A stretch of 32,200 bases of DNA, from NCBI GenBank assembly GCA_903930535.1, contig CAIYYX010000039.1, positions 1-32,200 of the forward strand. Direction: 5' to 3'. Origin of the DNA: an uncultured Sterolibacterium sp. (lineage in GTDB: Bacteria > Pseudomonadota > Gammaproteobacteria > Burkholderiales > Rhodocyclaceae). A program made the position numbers and the translations under genes. The first letter of the stretch is position 1, and each line of letters opens with the position of its first letter. The notes beneath the pieces are model-generated. The model worked only from the letters and a program-made list of their open reading frames with translations. It was not told where the DNA came from and ran no database searches. This document shows, one piece after another, positions 15,003 through 23,367 of the stretch.

Positions 15003-15080
15003 TCTGTCATCTCGCCTGGCTAGATTGCTTCGCTTGCGTCGCCCTGATTGCCACGGCCCTGCGGGCCTCGCAATGACAGA
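15003..15080. repeat. Dispersed-repeat/MITE-like element in the operon leader
   Basis: The element is bounded by 8-bp inverted ends, TCTGTCAT (15003-15010) and ATGACAGA (15073-15080). It contains GATTGC twice, an internal hairpin GGCCC-TGC-GGGCC (15055-15067) and, on the minus strand, a TGTCATTGCGAGG...GCGAAGCAATC pattern. This pattern resembles short repeats scattered in many bacterial intergenic regions. It has no coding potential. It lies between the FNR-type promoter and the methyltransferase, so it would be transcribed as part of the leader. Confidence 0.6.
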
Positions 15081-15162
15081 AGCGCGGTAGTCGTAATGAC
15101 GAAGTTGTACTTGATCAGCGTTTCCTTAGACCTGAGCCTGACTGGAGCACATTGCCTAGCCT

Positions 15163-15921
15163 ATGAGCCCGCCACCACCACTTGCTGCTCGCGAACATTT
15201 ACGCGAGCAACGCTTCTCCACTATCTGGAAACAGGATCTCCACGACATCTTCGTCGATGTGGCGCCCTATTACGACCGCGCCAACTTCGTCGCCAGCCTC
15301 GGGCTGTTCAACTGGTTCCGCTCAAGTTTCATGGCGACTCTTGTCGTGGCCCCCGGTCAGCGGGTTCTCGATGTCTGTGCCGGCACAAACGCCGTCGGCA
15401 TCGCGCTCTTGCAGCGTGAACCCGGCCTCGAGGTCCATGCCATGGACCGCAGCGCGGCAATGCAGGAGGTCGGCCGCCAGCGCGCACAGGCTCTGGGCCT
15501 CTCCATCGACAGCGTGATCGGCGACGTGCATGTCATTCCCTTCCCGGACAATTATTTCGACACCGTCACCCTGACCTATGCGACCCGGCATCTTCGCGTC
15601 AAGGAGGTCTTCAAGGAGATCCACCGCGTGTTGAAGCCCGGCGGCTGCTTCTGTCACGGCGACATGCTGCGGCCGGCCAATCCCGTCGTCGAGAAACTTT
15701 ACTACGGCTATCTGCGTGCCTGCCTTTCCTTCACCGGCCTGCTGTTTCGCAGCGGCACGGCCGCCATGAACGCCAAGAAATATTTCATCGATGCGCTGGA
15801 GATGTTTTATTCGGCCGATGAATTGTCGGAGGTGCTGCGCGAGACGGGATTCACGGATGTTTCTGCCAAAACGCTTCTTGCCGGCATGATAGGATTCCAT
15901 CGTGCCGCAAAGTCCCGCTAG
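15163..15921 (+). CDS. UbiE/MenG-like SAM-dependent methyltransferase, first gene of the frd operon
   Basis: The 252-aa protein has the class I methyltransferase fold: motif I RVLDVCAGTNAVGIALL (about residues 67-83), an acidic loop HAMDRSAAM, then IPFPDNYFDTVTLTYATRHL (125-144) and HRVLKPGG (154-161). The N terminus (VDVAPYYDRANFVASLGLFNWFR) and the second half align in pattern with UbiE/MenG quinone C-methyltransferases. It departs from ordinary UbiE in GTN instead of GTG in motif I and GDMLRP where UbiE has EFSKP, so it is probably a specialised paralogue. In front of fumarate reductase and behind an FNR box, a menaquinone-type quinone is the likeliest substrate. There is no Shine-Dalgarno before the ATG, so the start is uncertain. 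Confidence 0.78.
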   Translation: MSPPPPLAAREHLREQRFSTIWKQDLHDIFVDVAPYYDRANFVASLGLFNWFRSSFMATLVVAPGQRVLDVCAGTNAVGIALLQREPGLEVHAMDRSAAMQEVGRQRAQALGLSIDSVIGDVHVIPFPDNYFDTVTLTYATRHLRVKEVFKEIHRVLKPGGCFCHGDMLRPANPVVEKLYYGYLRACLSFTGLLFRSGTAAMNAKKYFIDALEMFYSADELSEVLRETGFTDVSAKTLLAGMIGFHRAAKSR

Positions 15922-15956
15922 ACGAATTTAAGGCGGGCCTCGGGGAAGCTAATCTA

Positions 15957-16628
15957 ATGAGTCCGGCGCGCACCCTGTCAGCATGGAACCGCAAGATACT
16001 GGAGACATTCAGCGTGCGCACCGTAGACGCCTTGCGCGCGGCCCTTCCCTTGCGTCTTGCACTTCCCCGCATCGAGTCCTTTCTCGCAGAAAACGTCGCC
16101 AAGGAAGCGCAGAAGGATGGCCTGGTCATCCGTCGCGTCGGCGAGGCCTTAGCCGAAGGCAGGATGCCTGACGAGGAATGGAGCCGGCAAGTCCTTGCCG
16201 CGACCAAGGAAATCGATCGCGCCTTCCTGGCGCGGGTGACGGACTTTCCCATCGGCATCGTGATCCGCTACGAGGAGATCGAGCCGGTCAGGAAACAACG
16301 CATCAACGCTTTGCGGGATGCCTCCTGCCGGATTCTGGAAGTCTGGCGTTCTGCCGGAGGAGGCAGGAAGGCCATCCGCGCCTGCTTGCCGCGCGCCGAA
16401 CTGGAACGCCTGCTTCTCGACCTGATGCGGCTCTACGCCCTGGAAACGAAAGCGCTGAGCCGTTCCCTGCGCTTGCCGGCCCTGCTCGTGCCGCTGCGCG
16501 AGCGCCTCGCGCAATCTCTCTACGAAGTCATGAACGACGTCGCCGCCCGCCTGGCAAGAGAGGTGGGGACCATCGTGTATCCGGCTGCGAAACAGGCAGC
16601 CCACCCTATTGAATCATCACTGGCTTAG
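15957..16628 (+). CDS. Uncharacterised helical protein in the frd operon (223 aa)
   Basis: I recognise no domain. The protein is rich in Arg, Ala, Leu and Glu and appears almost wholly alpha-helical and amphipathic, with no membrane segment, signal peptide or cysteine cluster. One less helical stretch is DFPIGIVIRYEEIEPVRKQRI (about residues 96-116). It lies 35 bp after the methyltransferase and 10 bp before frdA, so it is probably cotranscribed with both. By position it could be an assembly or maturation factor for fumarate reductase or a helper of quinone modification; the sequence itself supports neither. Codon use looks like its neighbours. Confidence 0.75.
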   Translation: MSPARTLSAWNRKILETFSVRTVDALRAALPLRLALPRIESFLAENVAKEAQKDGLVIRRVGEALAEGRMPDEEWSRQVLAATKEIDRAFLARVTDFPIGIVIRYEEIEPVRKQRINALRDASCRILEVWRSAGGGRKAIRACLPRAELERLLLDLMRLYALETKALSRSLRLPALLVPLRERLAQSLYEVMNDVAARLAREVGTIVYPAAKQAAHPIESSLA

Positions 16629-16638
16629 AGGAGAGGTA

Positions 16639-18396
16639 ATGGAGACTATCCAGACAGATGTGGCCATCATCGGGGCGGGAGGCGCAGGTTTGCGCGCTGC
16701 CATCGCCCTGGCGCAGACCGATCCGAAACTGCGCATCGCGCTGATCTCGAAAGTCTATCCGATGCGCAGCCACACCTGCGCCGCAGAGGGCGGAGCCGCC
16801 GGCGTGATCAAGGAGGACGACAGCTTCGAGCAGCACTTCCACGACACCGTGGGCGGCGGCGACTGGCTGTCCGATCAGGACGCGGTCGAGTATTTCATCC
16901 ATGAGGCGCCCAAGGAGTTGATCCAACTCGAGCACTGGGGCTGCCCCTGGAACCGCGAGGCGGACGGCTCCGTGGCGGTACGGCCTTTCGGTGGCATGAA
17001 GATCCAGCGCACCTGGTTTGCCGCCGACAAGTCGGGCTTTCACATTCTCCACACGCTGTTCCAGACCACGCTGCAGTTTCCCAATATCCAGCGCTTCGAT
17101 GAGTTTTTCGCCACCGATCTCCTGATGGATGAAGGGCGTTGCCAGGGCCTCACCGCCATCGAGATGCGCAGCGGACAGATGCGCGCCTTCAGGGCCGGCG
17201 CGGTGATCATCGCCGGCGGTGGCGCCGGCCGCATGTTCCCCTTCAACACCAACGGTGCGATCAAGACCGGCGACGGCATGGCCATGGCCTACCGTGCGGG
17301 TGCGCCCCTGAAGGACATGGAGTTCGTGCAGTACCATCCGACGGGTCTGCCCAATACCGGGACGCTGCTCACAGAAGCCTGCCGCGGCGAAGGCGGCGTG
17401 CTCCTGAACAAGGACAACTATCGTTTCCTCCAGGACTACGGCATGGGCCCGGAGACGCCGGTTGGCAAACCGGAATTGAAGACCATGGAACTGGGGCCCA
17501 GAGACCGCGTGAGTCAGTCGATCTGGCACGAGATCAAGAAGGGCAGGTCGGTTGCGACGCCCTGGGGCGATTGCGTCTGGCTCGATCTGCGCCACCTGGG
17601 CGAGAAGAAAATCAACGAGAGGCTGCCTTTCGTGCGCGACATTTGCATCAGCTACCTTGGCATCGATCCGGTGAAGGAGATGGTTCCCATCCGCCCCGTC
17701 GTGCATTACATGATGGGCGGCATCCATACCGACACGAAGGCGGCGACGTCCGTGCCGGGCCTTTTTGCCGCTGGCGAGTGCGCCTGCGTCAGCATCAACG
17801 GTGCGAACCGCCTGGGCTCGAACTCCCTGGTGGAAATCCTGGTCTTCGGCCACAGGGCCGGTCTGTCCGCGATGGAACACGCAAGGAGCGTCGGTCCGGG
17901 TAACGATGCGGCTCTGACCGCGCAGGCGGACGCAGCGCAAGCCAGGATACGCGCGCTGTTCTTGCGCGAGACCGGCAAGGAGTCGATCGCCGGATTGCGC
18001 AAGGAGATGACCGATACCATGGAGGAGGGCGCGGGCATCTACCGCACCCAGGAAGGCCTGGCCAAGACCTGCGACAAGCTCTCGGAACTGCGCCGGCGCT
18101 ACAACGATGTCGCGCTCCACGACAAGACCAATGTCTATAACACCGATCTGCTTTCTGCCCTGGAACTGGGCTCCATGCTCGACTGCGCTGAAGCGGTGGC
18201 GGTCTCCGGGCGCGAGCGCCGCGAGTCGCGCGGCGCGCATCAGCGCATTGACTTCACCGAACGCGACGACGGCAAGTATCTCAAGCACTCCATGGCTTAT
18301 TACAACGGCCTTGCAGCGCCACGCATCGACTACCGTGACGTGGTGATCACGACGTCGCCGCCGGGTGTGCGCGACTACTCGGGAGCCAAGAAATGA
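16639..18396 (+). CDS. frdA: Fumarate reductase flavoprotein subunit
   Basis: The 585-aa protein follows E. coli FrdA closely along its length (602 aa there). Visible features are the FAD-binding VAIIGAGGAGLRAAIA, the covalent-FAD histidine in PMRSHTCAAEGG (His45), substrate and proton-relay segments FVQYHPTGLP, TEACRGEGG and PVVHYMMGGI, and GANRLGSNSL near the C-terminal FAD site. It reduces fumarate to succinate with electrons from FrdB. The start at 16639 is fixed by GAGGAGAGG just upstream; an in-frame ATG at 16609 lies within the previous gene. frdB overlaps its stop (ATGA). Frd- and Sdh-type enzymes are both reversible in principle, but the four-gene set and FrdC/D type point to quinol:fumarate reductase. 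Confidence 0.96.
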   Translation: METIQTDVAIIGAGGAGLRAAIALAQTDPKLRIALISKVYPMRSHTCAAEGGAAGVIKEDDSFEQHFHDTVGGGDWLSDQDAVEYFIHEAPKELIQLEHWGCPWNREADGSVAVRPFGGMKIQRTWFAADKSGFHILHTLFQTTLQFPNIQRFDEFFATDLLMDEGRCQGLTAIEMRSGQMRAFRAGAVIIAGGGAGRMFPFNTNGAIKTGDGMAMAYRAGAPLKDMEFVQYHPTGLPNTGTLLTEACRGEGGVLLNKDNYRFLQDYGMGPETPVGKPELKTMELGPRDRVSQSIWHEIKKGRSVATPWGDCVWLDLRHLGEKKINERLPFVRDICISYLGIDPVKEMVPIRPVVHYMMGGIHTDTKAATSVPGLFAAGECACVSINGANRLGSNSLVEILVFGHRAGLSAMEHARSVGPGNDAALTAQADAAQARIRALFLRETGKESIAGLRKEMTDTMEEGAGIYRTQEGLAKTCDKLSELRRRYNDVALHDKTNVYNTDLLSALELGSMLDCAEAVAVSGRERRESRGAHQRIDFTERDDGKYLKHSMAYYNGLAAPRIDYRDVVITTSPPGVRDYSGAKK

Positions 18397-19151
18397 CCGA
18401 AAACAGAATGGGAACGCGCCAGGTCGAGTTCGAGGTGCTGCGCTACAATCCCGAGACCGATCAGGAGCCGAGCTACCAGCGCTATACGGTGCCCTGCATC
18501 AACGAGTGGTGCATCCTCGATGCCCTGAATTATCTCAAGGATCATCTCGATCCGACGCTGGCCTATCGCTGGTCCTGCCACATGCAGGTCTGCGGCAGCT
18601 GCGGCATGATGATTAACGGCGAGCCGAAACTGGCCTGCAAGGCCATGGTGCGCGATTATGAAGGCGTGATCCGCGTCGAGCCCCTGGCGCATTTCCCGAT
18701 CGAGCGCGACCTGGTCACGGTCGCGGACGACTTCATGGCCAAGTTAAAGCGCGTCAAGCCTTACCTGATTCCCGGCCAGCCCAGGACGCTTTCCGACGGC
18801 GAATACAAGCAGACGCCGGCACAGCTCGAGCGCTACAGGAAGTACGCGATGTGCATCAACTGCATGCTTTGCTACGCAGCCTGTCCCGAGTATGGCCTGA
18901 CGCCGAAATTCATCGGCCCGGCGGCAATCGCGCTCGCCCATCGCTACAATCAGGATAGTCGCGACGGCGGCCGCGATGAGCGGCAGGAGGAGATCGCCAC
19001 CACCGAGGGTGTTTGGGAATGCACCTTCGTCGGCGCCTGCTCCGATGTCTGTCCCAAGCATGTCGATCCCGCCAGTGCCCTGCAGCAGGTCAAGGTCGCG
19101 AGCACTGTCGATTGGTATCTCGAACACTTTATGTCATGGGTGAAAAAATGA
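18393..19151 (+). CDS. frdB: Fumarate reductase iron-sulfur subunit
   Basis: The 252-aa protein carries all cluster ligands: [2Fe-2S] in SCHMQVCGSCG with the distant KLAC, [4Fe-4S] in CINCMLCYAAC, and [3Fe-4S] in CTFVGACSDVC with the CPKHVDP tail. It passes electrons from quinol, via FrdCD, to FrdA. The start ATG overlaps the frdA stop, and its own stop overlaps the frdC start (ATGA in both cases), which suggests translational coupling and fixed stoichiometry. Confidence 0.96.
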   Translation: MTENRMGTRQVEFEVLRYNPETDQEPSYQRYTVPCINEWCILDALNYLKDHLDPTLAYRWSCHMQVCGSCGMMINGEPKLACKAMVRDYEGVIRVEPLAHFPIERDLVTVADDFMAKLKRVKPYLIPGQPRTLSDGEYKQTPAQLERYRKYAMCINCMLCYAACPEYGLTPKFIGPAAIALAHRYNQDSRDGGRDERQEEIATTEGVWECTFVGACSDVCPKHVDPASALQQVKVASTVDWYLEHFMSWVKK

Positions 19152-19540
19152 GCCGCCGACCTTATGTTCGCGAAGTTTCCAGGACCACCTGGTTCTTCAA
19201 GCATCCGCGTTACATGCGCTACATGGCGCGCGAGGTGACCTGCATATTCATCGGCGTCTATACGGTGATGCTGCTCGTCGGTCTGGCACGGCTGTCGCAA
19301 GGCCAGGCCCCATACGAGGGTTTCCTGGCTGCCCTGCGCACGCCTTCGAGTGTGTTGTTCCATATCGCTGCTCTTTGCTTCTCCCTCTACAACACCTTCA
19401 CCTGGTTCAATGTCGCGCCCAAGGCCTTGCCCATACAAGTCGGCGAGGAGTACTGGCCGGACAGCGTCGTGGCGGGCGGGCACTATGTGGTCTGGGCGGG
19501 TTTGTCGCTGTTCATGCTCTTCTGGGCGGGGGTACTCTGA
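19148..19540 (+). CDS. frdC: Fumarate reductase membrane anchor FrdC
   Basis: The 130-aa protein (E. coli FrdC: 131 aa) has three hydrophobic segments and the family opening RRPYVREVSRTTWF. Glu29, which lies near the quinone site in E. coli, is conserved at the same position in MAREVT. In the segment corresponding to the E. coli LLHTKTWF, however, this protein reads LYNTFTWF, so the histidine at about position 82 is replaced. No obvious bis-His heme pair is seen, in keeping with the heme-free four-subunit (type D) enzyme. It anchors FrdAB to the inner membrane with FrdD. Confidence 0.92.
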   Translation: MSRRPYVREVSRTTWFFKHPRYMRYMAREVTCIFIGVYTVMLLVGLARLSQGQAPYEGFLAALRTPSSVLFHIAALCFSLYNTFTWFNVAPKALPIQVGEEYWPDSVVAGGHYVVWAGLSLFMLFWAGVL

Positions 19541-19541
19541 C

Positions 19542-19883
19542 ATGGCCAAATCCAACAAACCCATCATCTGGGGAACCTTCGCCGCGGGCGGAACCCTCAC
19601 GGCCTTTTTCACGCCGGTCTTGATCGTGCTGACCCTTCTCGCAGCAACGGGTCATCTGCCCGACATGCTGGGCTACGAGAAACTCCACACCTTTGCCGGC
19701 GGCTGGTTCGGCAAGCTGGCGATATTCGTGATCCTGTTCCTGTCGCTCTGGAGTCAGGCGCACCGCCTGCGTTGTACTTTCTATGACTTCGGCGCGCGCG
19801 CCGACACACTGGTCGCGACCGTGCTCTATGCGGCTGCGGGAGTGGGCAGCATCGCTGCGCTGATCTTCCTCGTACGCCTCTGA
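19542..19883 (+). CDS. frdD: Fumarate reductase membrane anchor FrdD
   Basis: The 113-aa protein (E. coli FrdD: 119 aa) has three hydrophobic segments. Its N terminus KPIIWGTFAAGGTLTAFFTP matches the FrdD pattern VFWGLFGAGG...APV. The central LWSQAHRLRCTFYDFG aligns with the E. coli LWCGLHRMHHAMHDL segment but keeps only the first histidine. The start at 19542, one base after the frdC stop, gives the normal length. It completes the quinone-binding membrane domain. No terminator is evident before the tRNA gene, 99 bp further on. Confidence 0.92.
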   Translation: MAKSNKPIIWGTFAAGGTLTAFFTPVLIVLTLLAATGHLPDMLGYEKLHTFAGGWFGKLAIFVILFLSLWSQAHRLRCTFYDFGARADTLVATVLYAAAGVGSIAALIFLVRL

Positions 19884-19908
19884 TGGCCGGGCTTTGGGCG
19901 CAAATTTA

Positions 19909-19938
19909 TTGGCGGGAGAGGGTGAGTTGTTGTATCAT
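19909..19938 (+). promoter_or_regulatory. Candidate promoter for tRNA-Leu and the nuo operon
   Basis: TTGGCG (19909-19914) and TATCAT (19933-19938) are 18 bp apart, ending 44 bp before the tRNA. An alternative pair, TTGTTG (19927-19932) and TAATGC (19950-19955), has 17-bp spacing. One of these probably initiates the tRNA-nuo transcript. Confidence 0.42.
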
Positions 19939-19982
19939 TCGCGGCGAAGTAATGCTGCCGCCAAGTAGTCCTTGGATTAAAA

Positions 19983-20067
19983 GCCGACGTGGTGAAATTG
20001 GTAGACACGCTGTCTTGAGGGGGCAGTGGCGAAAGCTGTGCGAGTTCGAGTCTCGCCGTCGGCACCA
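19983..20067 (+). tRNA. tRNA-Leu (anticodon GAG)
   Basis: The acceptor arms GCCGACG (19983-19989) and CGTCGGC (20057-20063) pair fully and are followed by A and an encoded CCA. The anticodon stem CTGTC/GGCAG encloses the loop TTGAGGG, giving anticodon GAG. A long variable arm (class II tRNA) and a GCGAG-TTCGAGT-CTCGC T-arm are present. It lies 58 bp upstream of nuoA, as is usual in betaproteobacteria, and is probably processed from a shared transcript. Confidence 0.95.
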
Positions 20068-20125
20068 CAATACGATGCGTCCGCACATGCGGGCGCCGGG
20101 AAACGCGGCGTAAGCTGCGAAGGAT

Positions 20126-20500
20126 ATGTTGCAAAACTATTTTCCTGTTCTTGTTTTCGTCATCGTCAGCATCGTCATGGGCTGCCTGCCGATCATTCTC
20201 GGTTGGTTCGTCGCCCCGCACCGCCCCGATGCAGAAAAACTCTCTCCCTACGAATGCGGCTTCGAGGCCTTCGATGACGCGCGCATGAAGTTCGATGTGC
20301 GCTACTACCTGATCGCCATCATTTTCATCCTGTTCGACCTGGAAATCGCCTTTCTCTTCCCTTGGGCAATCATATTCAAGGAAATTGTCAGCAATCCGGC
20401 GCTCAGGCTGTTCGGCTTCATCGAAATGCTGGTGTTCATCGGCATTCTTCTGATCGGTTACGTCTATGCCCGGGCCAAGGGCGCCCTGGACTGGGAATGA
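20126..20500 (+). CDS. nuoA: NADH-quinone oxidoreductase subunit A
   Basis: The 124-aa membrane protein has three hydrophobic segments and the signature loop [17 protein letters not shown] (about residues 40-56) followed by [20 protein letters not shown], which lies at the quinone-entry region of complex I. It opens the nuo operon. AAGGA before the ATG fits the start; nuoB begins 3 bp after the stop. Confidence 0.98.
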   Translation: MLQNYFPVLVFVIVSIVMGCLPIILGWFVAPHRPDAEKLSPYECGFEAFDDARMKFDVRYYLIAIIFILFDLEIAFLFPWAIIFKEIVSNPALRLFGFIEMLVFIGILLIGYVYARAKGALDWE

Positions 20501-20503
20501 ACA

Positions 20504-20980
20504 ATGAGCATTGAAGGCGTTCTCCAGGAAGGTTTCGTCACCACCTCTCTCGACAAGCTCATCAACTGGACACGCACCGGTTCGATGTGGCCGATGACTT
20601 TCGGTCTCGCCTGCTGCGCCATCGAAATGATACACACCGGTTGCGCGCGCTATGACCTTGACCGTTTCGGCGTGGTGTTCCGCGCCAGCCCGCGCCAGTC
20701 CGACGTGATGATCATCGCCGGCACTCTCACCAACAAGATGGCGCCGGCGCTGCGCAAGGTATATGACCAGATGGCCGAGCCGCGCTGGGTGATCTCCATG
20801 GGTTCCTGCGCCAACGGCGGCGGTTATTACCATTATTCCTACTCCGTGGTGCGCGGCGCTGATCGCATCGTCCCGGTCGACATCTATGTGCCCGGCTGTC
20901 CTCCGACGGCCGAAGCCCTGCTCTACGGCATCATCCAGCTTCAGAACAAGATCAAGCGCACTTACACCATCGCACGCTAA
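20504..20980 (+). CDS. nuoB: NADH-quinone oxidoreductase subunit B
   Basis: This 158-aa peripheral-arm subunit holds cluster N2. Its ligands are visible as the tandem cysteines in LACCAIEM (Cys37, Cys38), GSCANGG (Cys102) and PGCPPT (Cys132). It passes electrons to quinone at the junction of the peripheral and membrane arms. The length is normal for the short betaproteobacterial form. Confidence 0.98.
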   Translation: MSIEGVLQEGFVTTSLDKLINWTRTGSMWPMTFGLACCAIEMIHTGCARYDLDRFGVVFRASPRQSDVMIIAGTLTNKMAPALRKVYDQMAEPRWVISMGSCANGGGYYHYSYSVVRGADRIVPVDIYVPGCPPTAEALLYGIIQLQNKIKRTYTIAR

Positions 20981-21003
20981 CCTAATCTTCCGAAACAGTT
21001 GCC

Positions 21004-21624
21004 ATGAGCGCCAAGCTGGAAAGGCTTTGTCAGAATCTGCAAAATGCACTGGGGGCTCGTGTGGCTAGCCTCACCACCGCCCTGGGCGAGGTGACCCTGG
21101 TGGTCGCCGCTGCCGACTATTCGGCCGTGGCGATGACTCTGCGCGACCATCCCGACCTGCGCTTCGAGCAACTGATGGATATTTGCGGCGTCGATTATGC
21201 CGCCTTCGGCGAGGTCGGCTCCGCCTGGCAAGCCAAGTCGGAACCACGATTCGCCGCTGTCAGCCATCTGCTCTCGCTCACCCACAACTGGCGCTTGCGC
21301 TTGCGGGTGTTCGCGCCGGACAACGATTTCCCCGTGGTCGACTCCGTCACGCCGATCTGGAACAGCGCCAATTGGTTCGAGCGCGAGGCTTTCGATCTCT
21401 TCGGCATCATGTTTTCCGGCCATACCGATCTTCGCCGCATCCTCACCGACTACGGTTTCATCGGCCATCCTTTCCGCAAGGATTTCCCGATCTCCGGCTA
21501 TGTCGAGATGCGCTACGACCCGGAGCAGAAGCGCGTGGTCTATCAGCCGGTGAGCATAGAGCCGCGCGAAGTGACGCCGCGCATCATCCGCGAGGAAAAC
21601 TACGGAGATACCGGCCGTGGCTGA
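21004..21624 (+). CDS. nuoC: NADH-quinone oxidoreductase subunit C
   Basis: The 206-aa protein has the 30-kDa subunit signature [39 protein letters not shown] (about residues 125-163; key residues ERE, DLFG, H, RRIL, GHP, RKDFP). It is a separate gene, not fused to nuoD as in E. coli. The protein supports NuoB and NuoD in the connecting module. Its 3' end overlaps nuoD by 8 bases. Confidence 0.97.
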   Translation: MSAKLERLCQNLQNALGARVASLTTALGEVTLVVAAADYSAVAMTLRDHPDLRFEQLMDICGVDYAAFGEVGSAWQAKSEPRFAAVSHLLSLTHNWRLRLRVFAPDNDFPVVDSVTPIWNSANWFEREAFDLFGIMFSGHTDLRRILTDYGFIGHPFRKDFPISGYVEMRYDPEQKRVVYQPVSIEPREVTPRIIREENYGDTGRG

Positions 21625-22882
21625 TATCCAGAACTACACATTGAACTTTGGGCCGCAGCATCCGGCTGCACACGGCGTACTGCGCCTGGTGCTGGAACTG
21701 GACGGCGAGGTGGTGGTGCGCGCGGATCCGCATATCGGCCTGCTCCACCGCGGCACCGAGAAGCTCGCCGAGCAGAAGACCTGGATCCAGTCCGTTCCTT
21801 ACATGGACCGGCTCGACTATACGGCGATGCTGGTCAATGGCCATCCCTATGTGCTGGCCATCGAGAAGCTATTGGGCGTTGATGTGCCGGTGCGGGCCCA
21901 GTACATCCGCGTGATGTTCGACGAGCTCACGCGCATCCTCCACCATCTGCTCAATATCGGCGCACAGGCCCTCGACGTTGGCGCCATGACCATGGTGCTC
22001 TACACCTTCCGCGAGCGGGAGGACATATTCGACATGCTGGAGGCGGTGACCGGCGCGCGCATGCATGGCGCCTACTACCGGCCGGGCGGCGTCTACCGCG
22101 ACCTGCCTGACCGCATGCCGCGCTATGAGGTCAATAAATTCAAGAATGCCTCGACGGTGAAGGCTTTGAACGAGGCCAGGTCCGGCTCGCTGCTCGACTT
22201 CATCGAAGACTTCACCAATCGCTTCCCCGGCTATTGCGACGACTACGAAACCCTGCTCACCGACAACCGCATCTGGAAACAGCGTCTGGTCGGCATCGGC
22301 GTCGTCTCGCCGGAGCGCGCCCTGCAACTCGGCTTTTCCGGCCCGATGCTGCGCGGCTCGGGCATCGAATGGGATGTGCGCAAGAAGCAGCCCTACGAGG
22401 TCTATGACCGCATCGACTTCGACATCCCCGTGGGGGTCAATGGCGACTGTTACGACCGCTATCTGGTTCACATCGCCGAGATGCGCCAGTCCAACCGCAT
22501 CATCCGGCAGTGCATCTCCTGGCTGCGCGACGATTCTGCCAAAGGCGCTGGTCCCGTCATCAGCGACAACCACAAGGTCGCTCCGCCCGCGCGCGAAAAG
22601 ATGAAGGGCAATATGGAAGAGCTGATCCACCATTTCAAGCTTTTCACGGAAGGCATTCATGTACCGCCCGGCGAGGTCTATGCCGGCATCGAGCATGCAA
22701 AGGGAGAGTTCGGCGTCTATCTGATTTCCGACGGCGCCAACAAGCCCTACCGCATGAAGCTGCGCTCTGCCGCATTCACCAATCTTTCCGCGATGGACGA
22801 GATGTCCCGCGGCCACATGATTGCCGACGCCGTGACCATCATCGGCACGATGGACATCGTGTTTGGCGAGGTCGATCGATAA
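21617..22882 (+). CDS. nuoD: NADH-quinone oxidoreductase subunit D
   Basis: This 421-aa quinone-binding subunit is related to the large subunit of NiFe hydrogenases. Visible features are the [23 protein letters not shown]-terminal loop (about residues 10-31, with the quinone-site histidine in HPAAHG), HRGTEKLAE, and the C-terminal [10 protein letters not shown]. The start is GTG at 21617; the mature N terminus [13 protein letters not shown] matches the family, and no ATG fits. Coupling to nuoC by the 8-base overlap may compensate for the weaker start. Confidence 0.97.
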   Translation: MADIQNYTLNFGPQHPAAHGVLRLVLELDGEVVVRADPHIGLLHRGTEKLAEQKTWIQSVPYMDRLDYTAMLVNGHPYVLAIEKLLGVDVPVRAQYIRVMFDELTRILHHLLNIGAQALDVGAMTMVLYTFREREDIFDMLEAVTGARMHGAYYRPGGVYRDLPDRMPRYEVNKFKNASTVKALNEARSGSLLDFIEDFTNRFPGYCDDYETLLTDNRIWKQRLVGIGVVSPERALQLGFSGPMLRGSGIEWDVRKKQPYEVYDRIDFDIPVGVNGDCYDRYLVHIAEMRQSNRIIRQCISWLRDDSAKGAGPVISDNHKVAPPAREKMKGNMEELIHHFKLFTEGIHVPPGEVYAGIEHAKGEFGVYLISDGANKPYRMKLRSAAFTNLSAMDEMSRGHMIADAVTIIGTMDIVFGEVDR

Positions 22883-23367
22883 TGCTCTCACAGGAAGCAC
22901 TCAGAAAAATCGACCGCGAGGTCAGTAAATATCCGGCCGACCAGAAGCAGTCTGCGGTGATGGCGGCGCTGGCGATCGCCCAGGACGAGAAGGGCTATCT
23001 CGCGCAGGAGACCATTGCGGCGGTGGCAGACTATCTCGGCATGGCACCCATGGCAGCCTTCGAGGTCGCCTCCTTCTACAACATGTACGACCTCTCGCCT
23101 GTCGGCAAACACAAGCTGACGATTTGCACCAACCTGCCTTGCGCCCTCTCCGGCGGCGTCCATGCGGCAGACTATCTGAAGCAGAAGCTGGGCATAGGTT
23201 TCAACGAGACCACCGCGGATGGCCTGTTCACCCTCAAGGAGGGCGAGTGCATGGGTGCCTGCGGCGACGCGCCGGTGCTCCTGATGAACAACAAGCGCAT
23301 GTGCAGCTTCATGACCACGGAAGCCATCGATAAACTGTTGGGTGAACTGCGCGAGCTGAAATCATGA
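22882..23367 (+). CDS. nuoE: NADH-quinone oxidoreductase subunit E
   Basis: The 161-aa thioredoxin-like protein binds cluster N1a through CTNLPC and [11 protein letters not shown]. Earlier conserved segments include [12 protein letters not shown]. It works with NuoF and NuoG in NADH oxidation. The ATG at 22882 overlaps the last base of the nuoD stop, and its own stop overlaps nuoF (ATGA). Confidence 0.97.
   Translation: MLSQEALRKIDREVSKYPADQKQSAVMAALAIAQDEKGYLAQETIAAVADYLGMAPMAAFEVASFYNMYDLSPVGKHKLTICTNLPCALSGGVHAADYLKQKLGIGFNETTADGLFTLKEGECMGACGDAPVLLMNNKRMCSFMTTEAIDKLLGELRELKS

Noticed and set aside
15004..15021. CTGTCAT at 15004-15010 as half of a Pho box before the frd operon
   Set aside because: The 7-mer four bases later is CCTGGCT, which does not match, and the CTGTCAT is the inverted end of the repeat element.
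15163..15921. The frd-linked methyltransferase as RquA (rhodoquinone synthesis)
   Set aside because: It keeps the class I motif and UbiE-like PFPDNYFD segment, and I do not see the aromatic RquA-type N terminus; a UbiE/MenG paralogue fits better. An alignment would settle it.
16609..16638. ATG at 16609 as the frdA start
   Set aside because: It lies within the preceding gene, while the ATG at 16639 has a strong Shine-Dalgarno and matches the FrdA N terminus.
16606..18288. Long minus-strand ORF opposite frdA
   Set aside because: It lies fully within frdA, has no ribosome-binding site that stands out and no recognisable fold.
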